The notes: generated from the sequence alone by a model not told the origin. DNA of 64,000 nt from WHSW01 sp963767475 (GCA_963767475.1 CAVYEI010000002.1:868001-932000); one strand, 5' to 3'. Counted from the stretch's first letter, positions 23,099 to 30,941 are shown. Program-made: numbers and translations.

Positions 23099-23527
23099 AT
23101 GAACGCTCTGATGATCAATTTGGCAGACCAGCGAAGCAAGGATCTGAGGGGTCTCGCGGCGGCCCGTCGCTCCACGGGCGGTCGGCGCGGCAGGCAGTCG
23201 GCACGGCCGGCCACCTCGCCGCTTGAGGCGGTCTCGATCCGCCGACTCGGCGACGCCGACTCCGACGAGCTCGACCGCCTGGCCGGTCGCGACTCCAGCG
23301 AACGACCCGCCGGCGAGCTGCTCGGCGCGGAGCTCGACGGCCGGCTGATCGCGGCCGTCTCGATCGCGACCGGTGATTCCGTCGCCGATCCGTTCACCCC
23401 CACCGCGGAGGTCGACTCGCTGCTCCAGCTGCGCGCATCGCAGCTGCGCGAGAGCCACAGCCGTGACGACCGCGTTTCGCGCCACCGCCGCCTGCGCGGC
23501 CTCGCCGTCCGCCCGCCGCGCGGCTAG
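23099..23527 (+). CDS. Hypothetical protein, basic (142 aa)
   Basis: This 142-residue protein starts MNALMINLADQRSKDLR. A basic, disordered stretch (residues 15-42) is followed by a small alpha/beta segment (LEAVSIRRLGDADSDELDRLAGRDSSE, GELLGAELDGRLIAAVSIATGDSVADPF, VDSLLQLRASQLR) and a second basic tail. The core layout recalls the first half of a GNAT fold, but no acetyl-CoA loop is present. The start is preceded by AGAAAGG. A 250-base leader with two hairpins lies upstream. The function is unknown. Confidence 0.65.
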   Translation: MNALMINLADQRSKDLRGLAAARRSTGGRRGRQSARPATSPLEAVSIRRLGDADSDELDRLAGRDSSERPAGELLGAELDGRLIAAVSIATGDSVADPFTPTAEVDSLLQLRASQLRESHSRDDRVSRHRRLRGLAVRPPRG

Positions 23528-23535
23528 GCGCCCGC

Positions 23536-24105
23536 CTAGGCGGTGCGGGCGCGGCGGCGCAGGACGACGACCGCGCCACCGATCAGCAGGATCACCGCCG
23601 CCGCCGATCCGGCGATCGCGACGGAGGCGCTGCCCGAGCCGTCGCCCGGGTCGTCGGCGGGCGGAGACGGCGCCGGCGTCGACGACACCTGCAGGCCCGC
23701 CCGCGCAAGCCTTGCCTTCAGTGCCGTCGCCGGAAACGGCTCGAGCCCGGCGGTCAGCTCCCGGTAGAGGGAGATCGCGTGAGCGTTGACCTTGTTCCAG
23801 ACGCCGAGGTCTCCCGGGGTGGTCGTGTAGCCGCTCTCGGGGAGGACGATCAGGCCCCAGCTCTCATGGAACTTTTTGTCACCGACCGTCACCTGGACCC
23901 GGTACCAGGGCTCCACCACATCCGGCGGCGACACCTGGAACGTGCCCTCGACGAGCTCGATCGAGAGGTCCTCCGCGGCGACCTCGGTGCAGCGGTCGAC
24001 GCCGCAGATCGTCGCGGCCTGGATGTCCTTGGCGATCGCGCTCGGGGCGCCGGGCGCCGCGGCAGCCAGCAGGCAGAGGGTGAGCAGGGCGATGCGATGG
24101 CGCAT
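23536..24105 (-). CDS. Exported, C-terminally membrane-anchored protein of the ECF regulon
   Basis: This 189-residue protein has a signal peptide (MRHRIALLTLCLLAAAAPGAPSAIA). An extracytoplasmic domain of about 120 residues has two Cys (ICGVDRC), followed by a Pro/Asp-rich linker and a C-terminal membrane helix (VAIAGSAAAVILLIGGAVVVL) ending RRRARTA. This is the layout of a wall-facing anchored protein. Its promoter carries the same GGAACC-N14-GTTGTAGG motif as the neighbouring ECF sigma gene (24135-24162), which makes it a likely target of that sigma factor. AAAGG lies 7 bases before the ATG. I do not recognise the folded domain. Confidence 0.75.
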   Translation of the reverse strand: MRHRIALLTLCLLAAAAPGAPSAIAKDIQAATICGVDRCTEVAAEDLSIELVEGTFQVSPPDVVEPWYRVQVTVGDKKFHESWGLIVLPESGYTTTPGDLGVWNKVNAHAISLYRELTAGLEPFPATALKARLARAGLQVSSTPAPSPPADDPGDGSGSASVAIAGSAAAVILLIGGAVVVLRRRARTA

Positions 24106-24134
24106 GTGCTGCCTTTCGTCGAGGGCCTACACCA

Positions 24135-24162
24135 CCTACAACGGCCGGCTTGAAACGGTTCC
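24135..24162 (-). promoter_or_regulatory. ECF-type promoter of the membrane-anchored protein gene
   Basis: On the minus strand GGAACC (24162-24157), a 14-base spacer and GTTGTAGG (24142-24135) match the sigma-gene promoter exactly in both boxes and in spacing. GGAAC is the classical -35 element of ECF sigma factors. It lies directly after the anti-sigma stop codon and 30 bases before the ATG of the downstream gene. Confidence 0.7.
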
Positions 24163-24930
24163 CTAGCGGGGCTCGAGGGTGCGGGCGATCCGCACCGCTT
24201 CGACCTCCGAGAGGGCGCCCTCGAGGCGAACGAGCACGGATCCCCGCTCGAGCAGGAGCACGTTCTCGGCCACCTCGAGGTCGCGCTCCGCATAGCCGTC
24301 GTCCTCGCGGTCGTAGAAGAAGAAATGCGGGGCGCCCGAGATCCATGCCGCCCGGTGGCCCTCGATCTCGAGTTGGTGAACCCTCGTCGCCTCCGGCAGC
24401 ACCTTGTGCGCGTACTCCCCCGCGAGGTCGCCGCGAAACTCGGTGATCAGCAGGCCGAGCCCGGTGGTTTTGGTCGCCGGCAGGCGCGCCGACGGCGGAT
24501 AGGTGAGCGAGAACTCGCCGCCGGGAACCGCGTAGTCGATGAAGACGCCGTCGGGCGGCCCCAGCCCTCGCGGCACCAGCGGCGCGAAGTCGAGCTCGCT
24601 TCGTGCGAGCGCGATCGTCGCCGGCTCGCCGAGCTCGAGCGTGCGCTCCAGGGCAATCGGCGGCGGCGCGCTCGTCGACTCGATCTCCACCCCGCCGATC
24701 CCGAGCGCGTCGAGCAGCGCTTCGCGCACCGGGCGCGACGCGGCGACGGCGGTCGCACCGAGCGCGAGCACCGCGAGTGCGATCAGCACCAGCGTGCGGC
24801 GGGCCGATCGAGGTCGGGCGGTGGCGGGGGCGGCTTCGAGCCGCGCCGTCACCCGCGCCGCGAGCGGCGGCTCGGGCGGATATTCGAGCTCACGCCCGAG
24901 CTCGTGGAGGCGGCGCTCGAGCTCAGCCAT
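24163..24930 (-). CDS. Putative membrane-bound anti-sigma factor
   Basis: This 255-residue protein has a cytosolic N-terminal helical part (MAELERRLHELGRELEYPPEP), a single membrane helix at residues about 50-72 (TLVLIALAVLALGATAVAA), and an extracytoplasmic domain with ISGAPHFFFYDRE. The layout is that of anti-sigma factors or their sensory partners. The ATG at 24930 overlaps the end of the sigma gene by 8 bases, so translation is coupled. No classical HxxxCxxC zinc motif is seen, so it would not be a ZAS-type anti-sigma. The role is inferred from position and topology. Confidence 0.7.
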   Translation of the reverse strand: MAELERRLHELGRELEYPPEPPLAARVTARLEAAPATARPRSARRTLVLIALAVLALGATAVAASRPVREALLDALGIGGVEIESTSAPPPIALERTLELGEPATIALARSELDFAPLVPRGLGPPDGVFIDYAVPGGEFSLTYPPSARLPATKTTGLGLLITEFRGDLAGEYAHKVLPEATRVHQLEIEGHRAAWISGAPHFFFYDREDDGYAERDLEVAENVLLLERGSVLVRLEGALSEVEAVRIARTLEPR

Positions 24931-25483
24931 GATCAGCCTCCAACTCCACTCGCAGGCGGTCAAGCGCGCGAGAGAGCCTCGACTTGACCGTCCCCTTCCG
25001 CACCCCGAGCGCCGCCGCCGTCTCGGCCTCGGAGAGCTCGAGCAGGTAGCGACAGGAGATCACCGCGCGGTCGCGATCGCTCAGCGACTCGACCGCCGCC
25101 AGCAGGTCACGGCGGAGCTCGTCGTCGAGGAGCGCCGCCTCGGGCGACGGGACCGCGCCTCCCGCGCGGCGCTCCCCGGCGACGCGTACGGTTAGCCGCT
25201 CGCGCCTGCCGGCCGCGACCCGGCGGTTGCGCGCCTCGTTGCCGACGATCCGCAACAGCCAGGGCCGAAACGGGGCGCCGCTGCGAAAGCGCCCGAGGGC
25301 GCGGTAGGCCTTGAGGAAGGCGTCCTGGGCGGCCTCCTCGGCCTCGGCGGCCGAGCCGGTGATCATCCACGCGGTCCGAAAGGCGATCGACTGGTTCTCT
25401 CTCACGATTCGCTCATACGCGGCGACGTCGCCGCGCTTCGCGCGCTCGATCAGCGCCGCCTCGTCCAGTGGCCGGTCCTCCAC
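24923..25483 (-). CDS. ECF-family RNA polymerase sigma factor
   Basis: This 186-residue protein has sigma region 2 (residues about 20-90: YERIVRENQSIAFRTAWMIT, AEEAAQDAFLKAYRALGRFR, PFRPWLLRIVGNEARNRR) and region 4 (residues about 120-180: LSDRDRAVISCRYLLELSEAETAAALGVRKGTVKSRLSRALDRLR). Regions 1.1 and 3 are missing, as in all ECF factors. The gene starts at GTG 25483, only 9 bases after a GTTGTAGG -10 element, so its mRNA may be nearly leaderless. The promoter motif also precedes the gene after the anti-sigma, implying autoregulation and a local regulon. Confidence 0.93.
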   Translation of the reverse strand: MEDRPLDEAALIERAKRGDVAAYERIVRENQSIAFRTAWMITGSAAEAEEAAQDAFLKAYRALGRFRSGAPFRPWLLRIVGNEARNRRVAAGRRERLTVRVAGERRAGGAVPSPEAALLDDELRRDLLAAVESLSDRDRAVISCRYLLELSEAETAAALGVRKGTVKSRLSRALDRLRVELEADHG

Positions 25484-25492
25484 TGCACCATT

Positions 25493-25520
25493 CCTACAAC
25501 GCCAGGACGCATCCGGTTCC
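25493..25520 (-). promoter_or_regulatory. Autoregulatory ECF-type promoter of the sigma gene
   Basis: On the minus strand GGAACC (25520-25515), a 14-base spacer and GTTGTAGG (25500-25493) lie just upstream of the sigma gene. Both boxes and the spacing are identical to 24135-24162, while the spacer sequences differ. Conservation of the boxes alone, in two places in one locus, argues for real promoter elements. Confidence 0.72.
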
Positions 25521-25534
25521 GGGAACGAGTGGCC

Positions 25535-25966
25535 CTACTCCTCGAGCCCGGCGGCCTCGAAGGCATCGGACTGGTCGATGAACCCCTCTATCCGCGTTGC
25601 CTTCTGCCCGCGAAACGTCCATAGATGGGCCCAGTGCGCCTCCACCTCGACGCTGCTGCCCTTTCCCGGTCCCCGCGCCGTGAACGTAACCAAGACCCGA
25701 TCCTCCGTCGCCGGGATGAACCTGTCGGCCTCCCATCGGTACTCATCCCAAGCGGCGAGGAAGGTACGCATTGTGTCCGCGACCACCGAAACACCCCGCC
25801 CACTCGCCGGAAGATCGGGAAGTTCCGCCGCCCACGCGATCTCGATCTCGGGAGCGAAGATGTCCGGCGTCCAGAAGTCGCCCGCGCCCCATTTGGCGTA
25901 CACGGCCTTCAGTGCCGGAGATGCTGCGTCGACATCGCCTGCAGTATCTCCCGCGGTGATCCGCAT
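25535..25966 (-). CDS. SnoaL/NTF2-like domain protein
   Basis: This is a 143-residue protein of the same family as the gene at 618. KAVYAKWGAGDF, FAPEIEIAWAAELPD, AADRFIP-like strands, FTARGPGKGSSVEVEAHWAHLWTF and the C-terminal SDAFEAAGLEE match the family pattern. The ATG at 25966 was chosen because the longer open frame upstream is antisense to the divergent SnoaL-like gene. Ligand and reaction are unknown. It lies upstream of the ECF locus on the same strand and head-to-head with a second member, so the pair may result from an inverted duplication. Confidence 0.78.
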   Translation of the reverse strand: MRITAGDTAGDVDAASPALKAVYAKWGAGDFWTPDIFAPEIEIAWAAELPDLPASGRGVSVVADTMRTFLAAWDEYRWEADRFIPATEDRVLVTFTARGPGKGSSVEVEAHWAHLWTFRGQKATRIEGFIDQSDAFEAAGLEE

Positions 25967-26002
25967 GGGAACCGCGACTTTCCGCGAGATAATCCGCGGG
26001 CG

Positions 26003-26410
26003 ATGTCGCAGGAGAACGTCGAGATCATCAAGCGATCGGTCGGGCTGTTCCTTCGCGGCGAAGCCGACGCCTGGCTCGAGACGATCGACCCTGACGTCGG
26101 CTGGGACATATCCGCACACCCGCTCCCCGACGTTCCGAACCACGGTCGAGGGCGCGCCGCGTTCGCGACGGACATGCTCGCGACCTACATGAGCGGGTGG
26201 GTCGACTACTCGGCGGAGCTCAAGGAACTGGTCGAGGCAGGCGACCAGGTTGTCGTCGTGGTGCATGAAACGGCCAAGATGCGCCAGACAGGCGTGGCCA
26301 TCGATCGCGATCTCGTCCAGCTCTGGACCGTGGGCGGGCGGCGGGCGAGCTTCGTCAGGGTCTTCAAAACGAAAGCAGAGGCGCTCGAGGCGGCCGGCCG
26401 GGGGGAGTAG
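26003..26410 (+). CDS. SnoaL/NTF2-like domain protein
   Basis: This 135-residue protein opens MSQENVEIIKRSVGLFLRG. The pattern DPDVGWDISAHPLPDVPNHGRG, ELKELVEAGDQVVVVVHE, LVQLWTVGGRRASFVRVF and EALEAAGRGE is typical of the family. A GATAAT -10-like box (25988-25993) ends 9 bases before the ATG, suggesting a very short leader. The 36-base gap to the divergent SnoaL-like gene must hold both promoters. Function beyond the fold cannot be assigned. Confidence 0.82.
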   Translation: MSQENVEIIKRSVGLFLRGEADAWLETIDPDVGWDISAHPLPDVPNHGRGRAAFATDMLATYMSGWVDYSAELKELVEAGDQVVVVVHETAKMRQTGVAIDRDLVQLWTVGGRRASFVRVFKTKAEALEAAGRGE

Positions 26411-26426
26411 GAGCGAATCTCGGGGT

Positions 26427-26939
26427 TCAGCCCGCTTCGCAGCGCGGGTCGACGTCGTCCTCCGGGTCGGCCTTGACCTCGTCGCGGCCAGAGCCGCACT
26501 CGACCTTGTCCCTGCCGTCGTCGTCGACGACGTTGATCTTGTCAGCCCCCGCACCGCCCTTCAGATTGTCCTTGTCGTCGGACTTGGGATCGCGAAGCAC
26601 GTCATCGTCCTGGTTACCTTGGATGAGGTCGTTGCCGGCGTCGCCGTCTGCGATGTCGTTTCCGCTCCCGCCCAGAAACAGGTCGTTGCCAGGGCCTCCG
26701 GAGAGCACATCGTTGCCGTCGTTGCCGGCGAGCGCGTCATTTCCGCCGAGGCCAGTGATCGTGTCGTCGCCGCCCAGGCCATCCATCGTGCTGCCGAGTT
26801 TGGACGCGACGATCTCGTCGTCGCCGACGGTTCCCTTGCAGAACGCGAGGCATGAGATGTTGGCCGCGGTTGCGACCGCGCTCCCGACGAGCGCGACGGC
26901 GACCGCCACACCGATCACAACAAACCTGAATCGAGACAT
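26427..26939 (-). CDS. Secreted RTX-type calcium-binding repeat protein
   Basis: This 170-residue protein has a signal peptide (RFRFVVIGVAVAVALVGSAVATA). From about residue 50 to 125 it shows nonapeptide repeats of the hemolysin type (GGDDTITGL, GGNDALAGN, GPGNDLFLG, GSGNDIADG, AGNDLIQGN), which form a calcium-binding parallel beta-roll. Four Cys are present, one pair near the mature N-terminus and one pair near the C-terminus. Unlike classical RTX proteins it has a Sec signal and no enzymatic domain. It may be a small wall or matrix protein stabilised by Ca2+. Confidence 0.82.
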   Translation of the reverse strand: MSRFRFVVIGVAVAVALVGSAVATAANISCLAFCKGTVGDDEIVASKLGSTMDGLGGDDTITGLGGNDALAGNDGNDVLSGGPGNDLFLGGSGNDIADGDAGNDLIQGNQDDDVLRDPKSDDKDNLKGGAGADKINVVDDDGRDKVECGSGRDEVKADPEDDVDPRCEAG

Positions 26940-26992
26940 TTCCCCTCCGTCGTCGTTGGCCCCTGCGGCTACGGTATCTGAATCTCAGGAAT

Positions 26993-27064
26993 GGGCCGTG
27001 CAGGGATCGAACCTGCGACCTTGAGATTAAGAGTCTCCTGCTCTACCAGCTGAGCTAACGGCCC
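26993..27064 (-). tRNA. tRNA-Lys (anticodon CUU)
   Basis: Read on the minus strand, GGGCCGT pairs with ACGGCCC (7-bp acceptor). The D-stem is GCTC/GAGC with loop AGCTGGTA. The anticodon loop is CTCTTAA with anticodon CTT. The variable loop is AGGTC, and the T-arm GCAGG-TTCGATC-CCTGC is canonical. The total is 72 bases without an encoded CCA. One pair at the base of the anticodon stem (27-43) is a G-A mismatch. Confidence 0.95.
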
Positions 27065-27089
27065 GGGACGGGCATGGTAGCGAGGGAAA

Positions 27090-27863
27090 TCAGGGGGTCG
27101 GGGTGACCGGGGCGGTGCCGCCGCCGAGGTCCCCGAACGGGTCCTCGAGCTGCTGCTCGCCGGCCTCCGAGCCCCCCTGCTCCTGCTGTTGCTCGAGCTG
27201 CTGCTGGAACTTGATCGCCTGCTCGCGGTAGCTGTCGACCGTCTTCTGCACCTGCTTGACCTGCGAGGGCTCGGCCGCCGCGACCGCCTTCTTGCCCGCC
27301 TCGTCGCCGGCCTTGATCTTGTTGTCGGCGTAGAGGTAGAGCGCCAGCTGGGCATAGGCCGAGACCGTGCCCTGTTCCTCGGCGACGACCCCCTGCGCCT
27401 CGGAGGCGCCCGTCGCGTCGTTGAGCAGGACGAAGACCTGGACCGCGCTCGCCGCCGCCGAGACGTCGGTGCGCTTGGGCTTGGTGGCCATGTAGTCGTC
27501 CCATGCCTGGGCGGCCTTCTGTAGATCGGATTTGGCGTCGGTGTCGATCGTCACCTGGCCGGTCTGCGAATCGCGGCTGATGCCCGTGCTCGCGGAGCCG
27601 AAGTAGGCCGCGATCAGGTCGGCGTAAGCGGCGCCGTCGTCGGGGTTAGCGGCGATCGCCGCTTCGGCGTCCTCGATCTGCTGTTCGTACTGCGGGTCGG
27701 AGCTGTTGCTGTCGCCGCCGAGGCCGATCGCGTCGAAGATCCCGCCGGTGACGTCGGAGCCGATGCCGAAGCCGACGAAGCTGATGAAGAAGATGAAGGC
27801 GAGGAAGCCGAAGACGACCTGGACCACGCGCCGGCGCTTGCCGCTTTGGAGATCGAAGAGCAT
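27090..27863 (-). CDS. Membrane-anchored TPR-like protein
   Basis: This 257-residue protein has a short cytosolic start (MLFDLQSGKRRRVV) followed by one membrane helix (VFGFLAFIFFISFVGFGIG). The remainder is an Ala/Gln-rich helical region that looks like degenerate tetratricopeptide repeats (PDDGAAYADLIAAYFG, SDLQKAAQAWDDYM, AYAQLALYLYADNKIKAG). The tail is Gln/Gly-rich. The N-terminus resembles short anchors of SurA/PpiD-like or YfgM-like proteins, but no foldase domain is present. It is the last gene of a minus-strand run after tatC, so it may assist envelope protein handling; that is inferred from context. Confidence 0.7.
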   Translation of the reverse strand: MLFDLQSGKRRRVVQVVFGFLAFIFFISFVGFGIGSDVTGGIFDAIGLGGDSNSSDPQYEQQIEDAEAAIAANPDDGAAYADLIAAYFGSASTGISRDSQTGQVTIDTDAKSDLQKAAQAWDDYMATKPKRTDVSAAASAVQVFVLLNDATGASEAQGVVAEEQGTVSAYAQLALYLYADNKIKAGDEAGKKAVAAAEPSQVKQVQKTVDSYREQAIKFQQQLEQQQEQGGSEAGEQQLEDPFGDLGGGTAPVTPTP

Positions 27864-27893
27864 CGGGGCGGGAGGGTAGAGGAACGCCTTGGG

Positions 27894-28679
27894 CTAGCCG
27901 GTCTCAGGCGTGGTCGGATCGTCGTCGTCGGCCGGCTCGTCGAGCAGATCGCTGGGCCTGCCGAACCAGCGGGCCAGGAGCAGCGAGAGCTCGAACAGCA
28001 GGTACAACGGCGCCATCGAGATCAGCATCGTCACCGGGTCGGTGCCCGGCAGCAGCATCGCGACGATGGCGATGATCAGGATCGCGTAGCGGCGGTTGTG
28101 GCCGAGCTGCTCCGGGGTGACGATCCCGAGCCGGGTGACCGCGAGCACGGCGACCGGGATCTGGAACAGCAGCCCGACGCCGATCAGCGTGAGGACGAAG
28201 AAGCCGTAGTACTCGCTGCCTCGGATCTGGATGTTGAACTCGTCGGCGTTGAAGCCGAGCAGGAAGTTGAGCGCCGGCGGCATGACGACGAAGTAGGCGA
28301 ACACGGCTCCGGCGATGAACAGGAAAGGAACCGCGAGCAGCATCGGGAACACGACCTTGCGCTCGGTGGGGCTGAAGGCCGGGAGGACGAAGGCATAGAG
28401 CTGGTAGAGCAGCAGCGGCAGCGCGAGCAGGATGCCGCCGTAGATCGCGAGCTTGACGGTGGTGAAGAAAGGCTCGGTGGGGCTGAAGGTGAGCGGCTCG
28501 TCCTGGCCCGCGGGGAGCGGCTCGTTGGCGATCGTCAGCAGGAGGTGGTTCTGCCAGAAGCAGAGCACGATCGCGAGTACGAGGAAGACCGCGGAGACAA
28601 TGATCCGCGTCCGCAACTCGTCGAGATGCTCGACGAGTGTCATGCGGTCGTCGAAATCCGCTGACTTCAGCCGTGCCAC
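27894..28679 (-). CDS. tatC: Twin-arginine translocase subunit TatC
   Basis: This 261-residue protein has six predicted membrane helices and the hallmark N-terminal motif MTLVEHLDELRTRI. FSPTEPFFTTVKLAIYGG and FVLPAFSPTERK are also typical of TatC. TatC recognises the RR signal of folded, cofactor-bearing proteins and recruits TatA. It follows tatA by 21 bases. The start is assigned to GTG 28679; an internal ATG before TLVEH is possible. A Tat substrate is encoded nearby at 40776. Confidence 0.96.
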   Translation of the reverse strand: MARLKSADFDDRMTLVEHLDELRTRIIVSAVFLVLAIVLCFWQNHLLLTIANEPLPAGQDEPLTFSPTEPFFTTVKLAIYGGILLALPLLLYQLYAFVLPAFSPTERKVVFPMLLAVPFLFIAGAVFAYFVVMPPALNFLLGFNADEFNIQIRGSEYYGFFVLTLIGVGLLFQIPVAVLAVTRLGIVTPEQLGHNRRYAILIIAIVAMLLPGTDPVTMLISMAPLYLLFELSLLLARWFGRPSDLLDEPADDDDPTTPETG

Positions 28680-28700
28680 GGCGTTTCGGTCGAGCCCCGC

Positions 28701-28958
28701 CTAGGAGCGATCGTCGGCGACGACCTCACCCTTGACGGGCTCGGCCTCGGAGTCGGAGTCGGGCTGCGGCTGCGCTGACGCGGCCTCGAGCTTTGCCTGC
28801 TCCTCCTCGTCGTCGTCGTCCTTGCCGGTGAGCGAGTCCTTGAACTCGCGCATCCCCGAGCCCAGCGATCTGCCGAGGTCCGGCAGGCGCTTGGGGCCGA
28901 AGATCACGAGTGCGATCACGAGCACGATCCCGAGCTCGAGTGGTCCGATATTTGGCAT
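28701..28958 (-). CDS. tatA: Twin-arginine translocase subunit TatA/TatE
   Basis: This 85-residue protein begins MPNIGPLELGIVLVIALVIFGPKRLPDLGRSLG. That is one membrane helix, the FGP hinge and an amphipathic helix, as in TatA. The acidic tail (DDDDEEEQ) follows. The FGPKRLPDLGR hinge fits TatA better than TatB, and no separate tatB is present in the window. It lies directly upstream of tatC in the same operon. TatA oligomers form the translocation path. Confidence 0.93.
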   Translation of the reverse strand: MPNIGPLELGIVLVIALVIFGPKRLPDLGRSLGSGMREFKDSLTGKDDDDEEEQAKLEAASAQPQPDSDSEAEPVKGEVVADDRS

Positions 28959-28999
28959 CGAAGCCAATGCTACTCGTCCCCGGGAGCGGGGCCGGGCGG

Positions 29000-30202
29000 C
29001 TAGTTGCGATCGGCTGCGGGGTCCGTGGCGGCCATCTGCTCCTTGAAGTGCTTGCTCAGCATCGTCACCTGGCCCTGGTAGTTGGAGCCGACGTCGCTGC
29101 CGTAGAGGACGTCCGGGGTCGCGCCCATGCGCTCGAAGCCGAGCTTGCAGATCGGCTGGCGGTGTTCGACCATGAACGGCACGTCGCGGGCGCGCACCTC
29201 GAGCGCGGCACGGCTGCCGTGGCGGTCGTGGTGGGCGTCGAAGCCGAAGCCGGGATCGAAGAAGCCGGCGTAGTGGGTGCGAAGCTCGCCCGCGGTCGGG
29301 TCGTAGGCCATCATCTCGGCGGCGTAACCCGGGGGGATGCAGACGCCCTCGGCGGAGAGCAGCAGGTAGAAGATCTCTGGCTCGAGCACGATCCGCGAGC
29401 CCTCCTCGGGCAGGACCGGATCCCAGAAGTCGTTCCAGCGGTAGGCGCGGATGCGGCCGAGGTCGATCGGCAGGCTGTTCTTCTTCGCCCGGTAGCCGAC
29501 CACGCGGTCGGCCGGGCCGGCGAGCAGGTCGACGCTGAGAAAGAGGCCATCCGAGATCGCCAGCTCGGTCTCGCGCAGCGGATGCTGGTCGGCGTAGAGG
29601 AGCGGGAACTGCTGGTGCAGGGCGATCAGCTGGGAGTCGTCGAGGCGCGCGTCGCCGCTGGAGAGCCGGAGCTGGTTGAGCGCCAGGCCCTGACGGACGT
29701 AGATCGCGAACGAGCGCGGCACGACCTCGAGATAGAGGCGGCCGTGATAACCGGGGCGGATCTCGTCGAAGCGGTGGTTGCGGTCGGTGATCACGCGCGT
29801 GAACACGTCGAGGCGGCCGGTGGAGCTCTTCGGGTTCGCCTTCGCCCGGATCTCCTCGGGCAGTGCCAGCTCCTCGATCAGCGGGATCAAATACGGGCGG
29901 TCGCGCTCGAGGGTGGCGCCGTCGCGCAGGTCGATCTTCTGGAAGGCGATGTCGGCGAGCTTGTCCTCGACCGGCGACTCGACGTCGGGAAGGAAGCTGC
30001 AGCGAAGGGCCCAGGCGAATTCGCCCAGGCGCAGGTCGATGCTCGCGGGCTGGATCGCCTCCGGGCGGATGCGGAAGTCGCCGGCGGTAATCCACTCCGC
30101 ATCGATCGCCTCGCGCAGCTGCTGGGAGGCCAGAACCCGGCCCTGACCCTGGCCCGCGCCCGGCATCGCGGCGCCGGTTTCGCCCATCGTCTGCTCGCTC
30201 AT
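29000..30202 (-). CDS. Two-domain dCTP deaminase-like protein
   Basis: The protein has about 400 residues, twice the length of ordinary Dcd. The first domain carries the dCTP-deaminase motifs PKSSTGRLDVF (SSxxR) and PGYHGRLYLEVV, which includes the catalytic Glu position. The second domain repeats the fold (IPPGYAAEMMAYDP, THYAGFFDPGFGF). Tandem-domain proteins of this type are annotated 2'-deoxycytidine 5'-triphosphate deaminase and would supply dUTP for thymidylate synthesis. The start is uncertain; ATG 30202 or 30211 is likely, because further upstream the frame lacks a ribosome-binding site and is Arg-rich. It lies 41 bases upstream of tatA. Confidence 0.82.
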   Translation of the reverse strand: MSEQTMGETGAAMPGAGQGQGRVLASQQLREAIDAEWITAGDFRIRPEAIQPASIDLRLGEFAWALRCSFLPDVESPVEDKLADIAFQKIDLRDGATLERDRPYLIPLIEELALPEEIRAKANPKSSTGRLDVFTRVITDRNHRFDEIRPGYHGRLYLEVVPRSFAIYVRQGLALNQLRLSSGDARLDDSQLIALHQQFPLLYADQHPLRETELAISDGLFLSVDLLAGPADRVVGYRAKKNSLPIDLGRIRAYRWNDFWDPVLPEEGSRIVLEPEIFYLLLSAEGVCIPPGYAAEMMAYDPTAGELRTHYAGFFDPGFGFDAHHDRHGSRAALEVRARDVPFMVEHRQPICKLGFERMGATPDVLYGSDVGSNYQGQVTMLSKHFKEQMAATDPAADRN

Positions 30203-30351
30203 CGATCGCATGATGCTGCAAGTTTGGCGACCCGCCCGGCGCCGTCGGGCGTTCAACGCGCTAATTGCGCGCGCAGAGCTGCGCCTAAACCCGTGTTGCA
30301 ACTACGGGTTAACCCCTAAAGGGACTAGGCGGAGGCGCCGATATCGGGGCC

Positions 30352-30738
30352 GTGGCCGATAGAACTACAGATCCGAACGACTCCGCGCCGCTGGCCGCGA
30401 GCGACTTCAGCGGCGCACAGCGCGAGCTGGGTGTCGACGACCGCGCCGGGGCGCTGCACATCTGCCCCAGCTGCGACTCGGAGCTCGTCTACCCCGTCGA
30501 CTGGGCTCCGGCCGAGCGCAAGAACTGGAGCGTCGACCTGCGTTGCCCCGACTGCGAGTGGCACGGCAGCGGCGTCTACGCCCAGGAGATCGTCGATCGC
30601 TTCGACGAGGCACTCGACCTCGGCACCGAGCAGCTGCTCGCCGACCTCAGCCTGCTCACCCGGTCGAACATGGAGGAGCAGGTCGAGCGCTTCGTCACCG
30701 CGCTGCACGCGGGCTGGATCCTCCCCGAAGACTTCTAA
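30352..30738 (+). CDS. Zinc-ribbon-containing hypothetical protein
   Basis: This 128-residue protein starts at GTG. It has two CxxC pairs (CPSCDSELVYP near residue 38 and CPDCEWHGSG near residue 64), which should form one zinc ribbon. The rest is acidic and helical (AQEIVDRFDEALDLGTEQLLADLSLL, MEEQVERFVTALHAGWILPEDF). No enzymatic motif is seen. Proteins of this shape are common hypotheticals in actinobacteria and may bind nucleic acid or protein. It is transcribed divergently from the dCTP-deaminase-like gene. Confidence 0.75.
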   Translation: MADRTTDPNDSAPLAASDFSGAQRELGVDDRAGALHICPSCDSELVYPVDWAPAERKNWSVDLRCPDCEWHGSGVYAQEIVDRFDEALDLGTEQLLADLSLLTRSNMEEQVERFVTALHAGWILPEDF

Positions 30739-30892
30739 GCCGCGCCGAGAACCGGCGCACCTGGTCGTCGGGTCGAGTGCTCAGCTCAACCAGCTGTCGC
30801 TGCTGTGACTGCCCGCGAAACCGGTCTGCGTCGGCTGCGGTGGGAGCGATCAGGGCGAGAGCAAGGGCGGCGAGGAGGGCGATTCGCTTCAT
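30695..30892 (-). CDS. Possible small secreted peptide (65 aa)
   Basis: The frame begins with a convincing signal-peptide-like sequence (MKRIALLAALALALIAPTAADA) followed by about 43 basic residues without recognisable motifs. Its 3' end overlaps the convergent zinc-ribbon gene by 44 bases, and I see no clear ribosome-binding site. The signal-like start is the only positive evidence, so this may be a small exported protein or a chance frame. Confidence 0.4.
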   Translation of the reverse strand: MKRIALLAALALALIAPTAADADRFRGQSQQRQLVELSTRPDDQVRRFSARLRSLRGGSSPRAAR

Positions 30893-30941
30893 ATCCGCAG
30901 CCTAAGCACGAGGACCCGGCGATGCGCCGGTCGGCGACCCG

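Noticed and set aside
26427..26939. RTX repeats as a toxin
   Set aside because: The protein is only 170 residues, has a Sec signal and no toxin or enzymatic domain; it is a small calcium-binding repeat protein at most.
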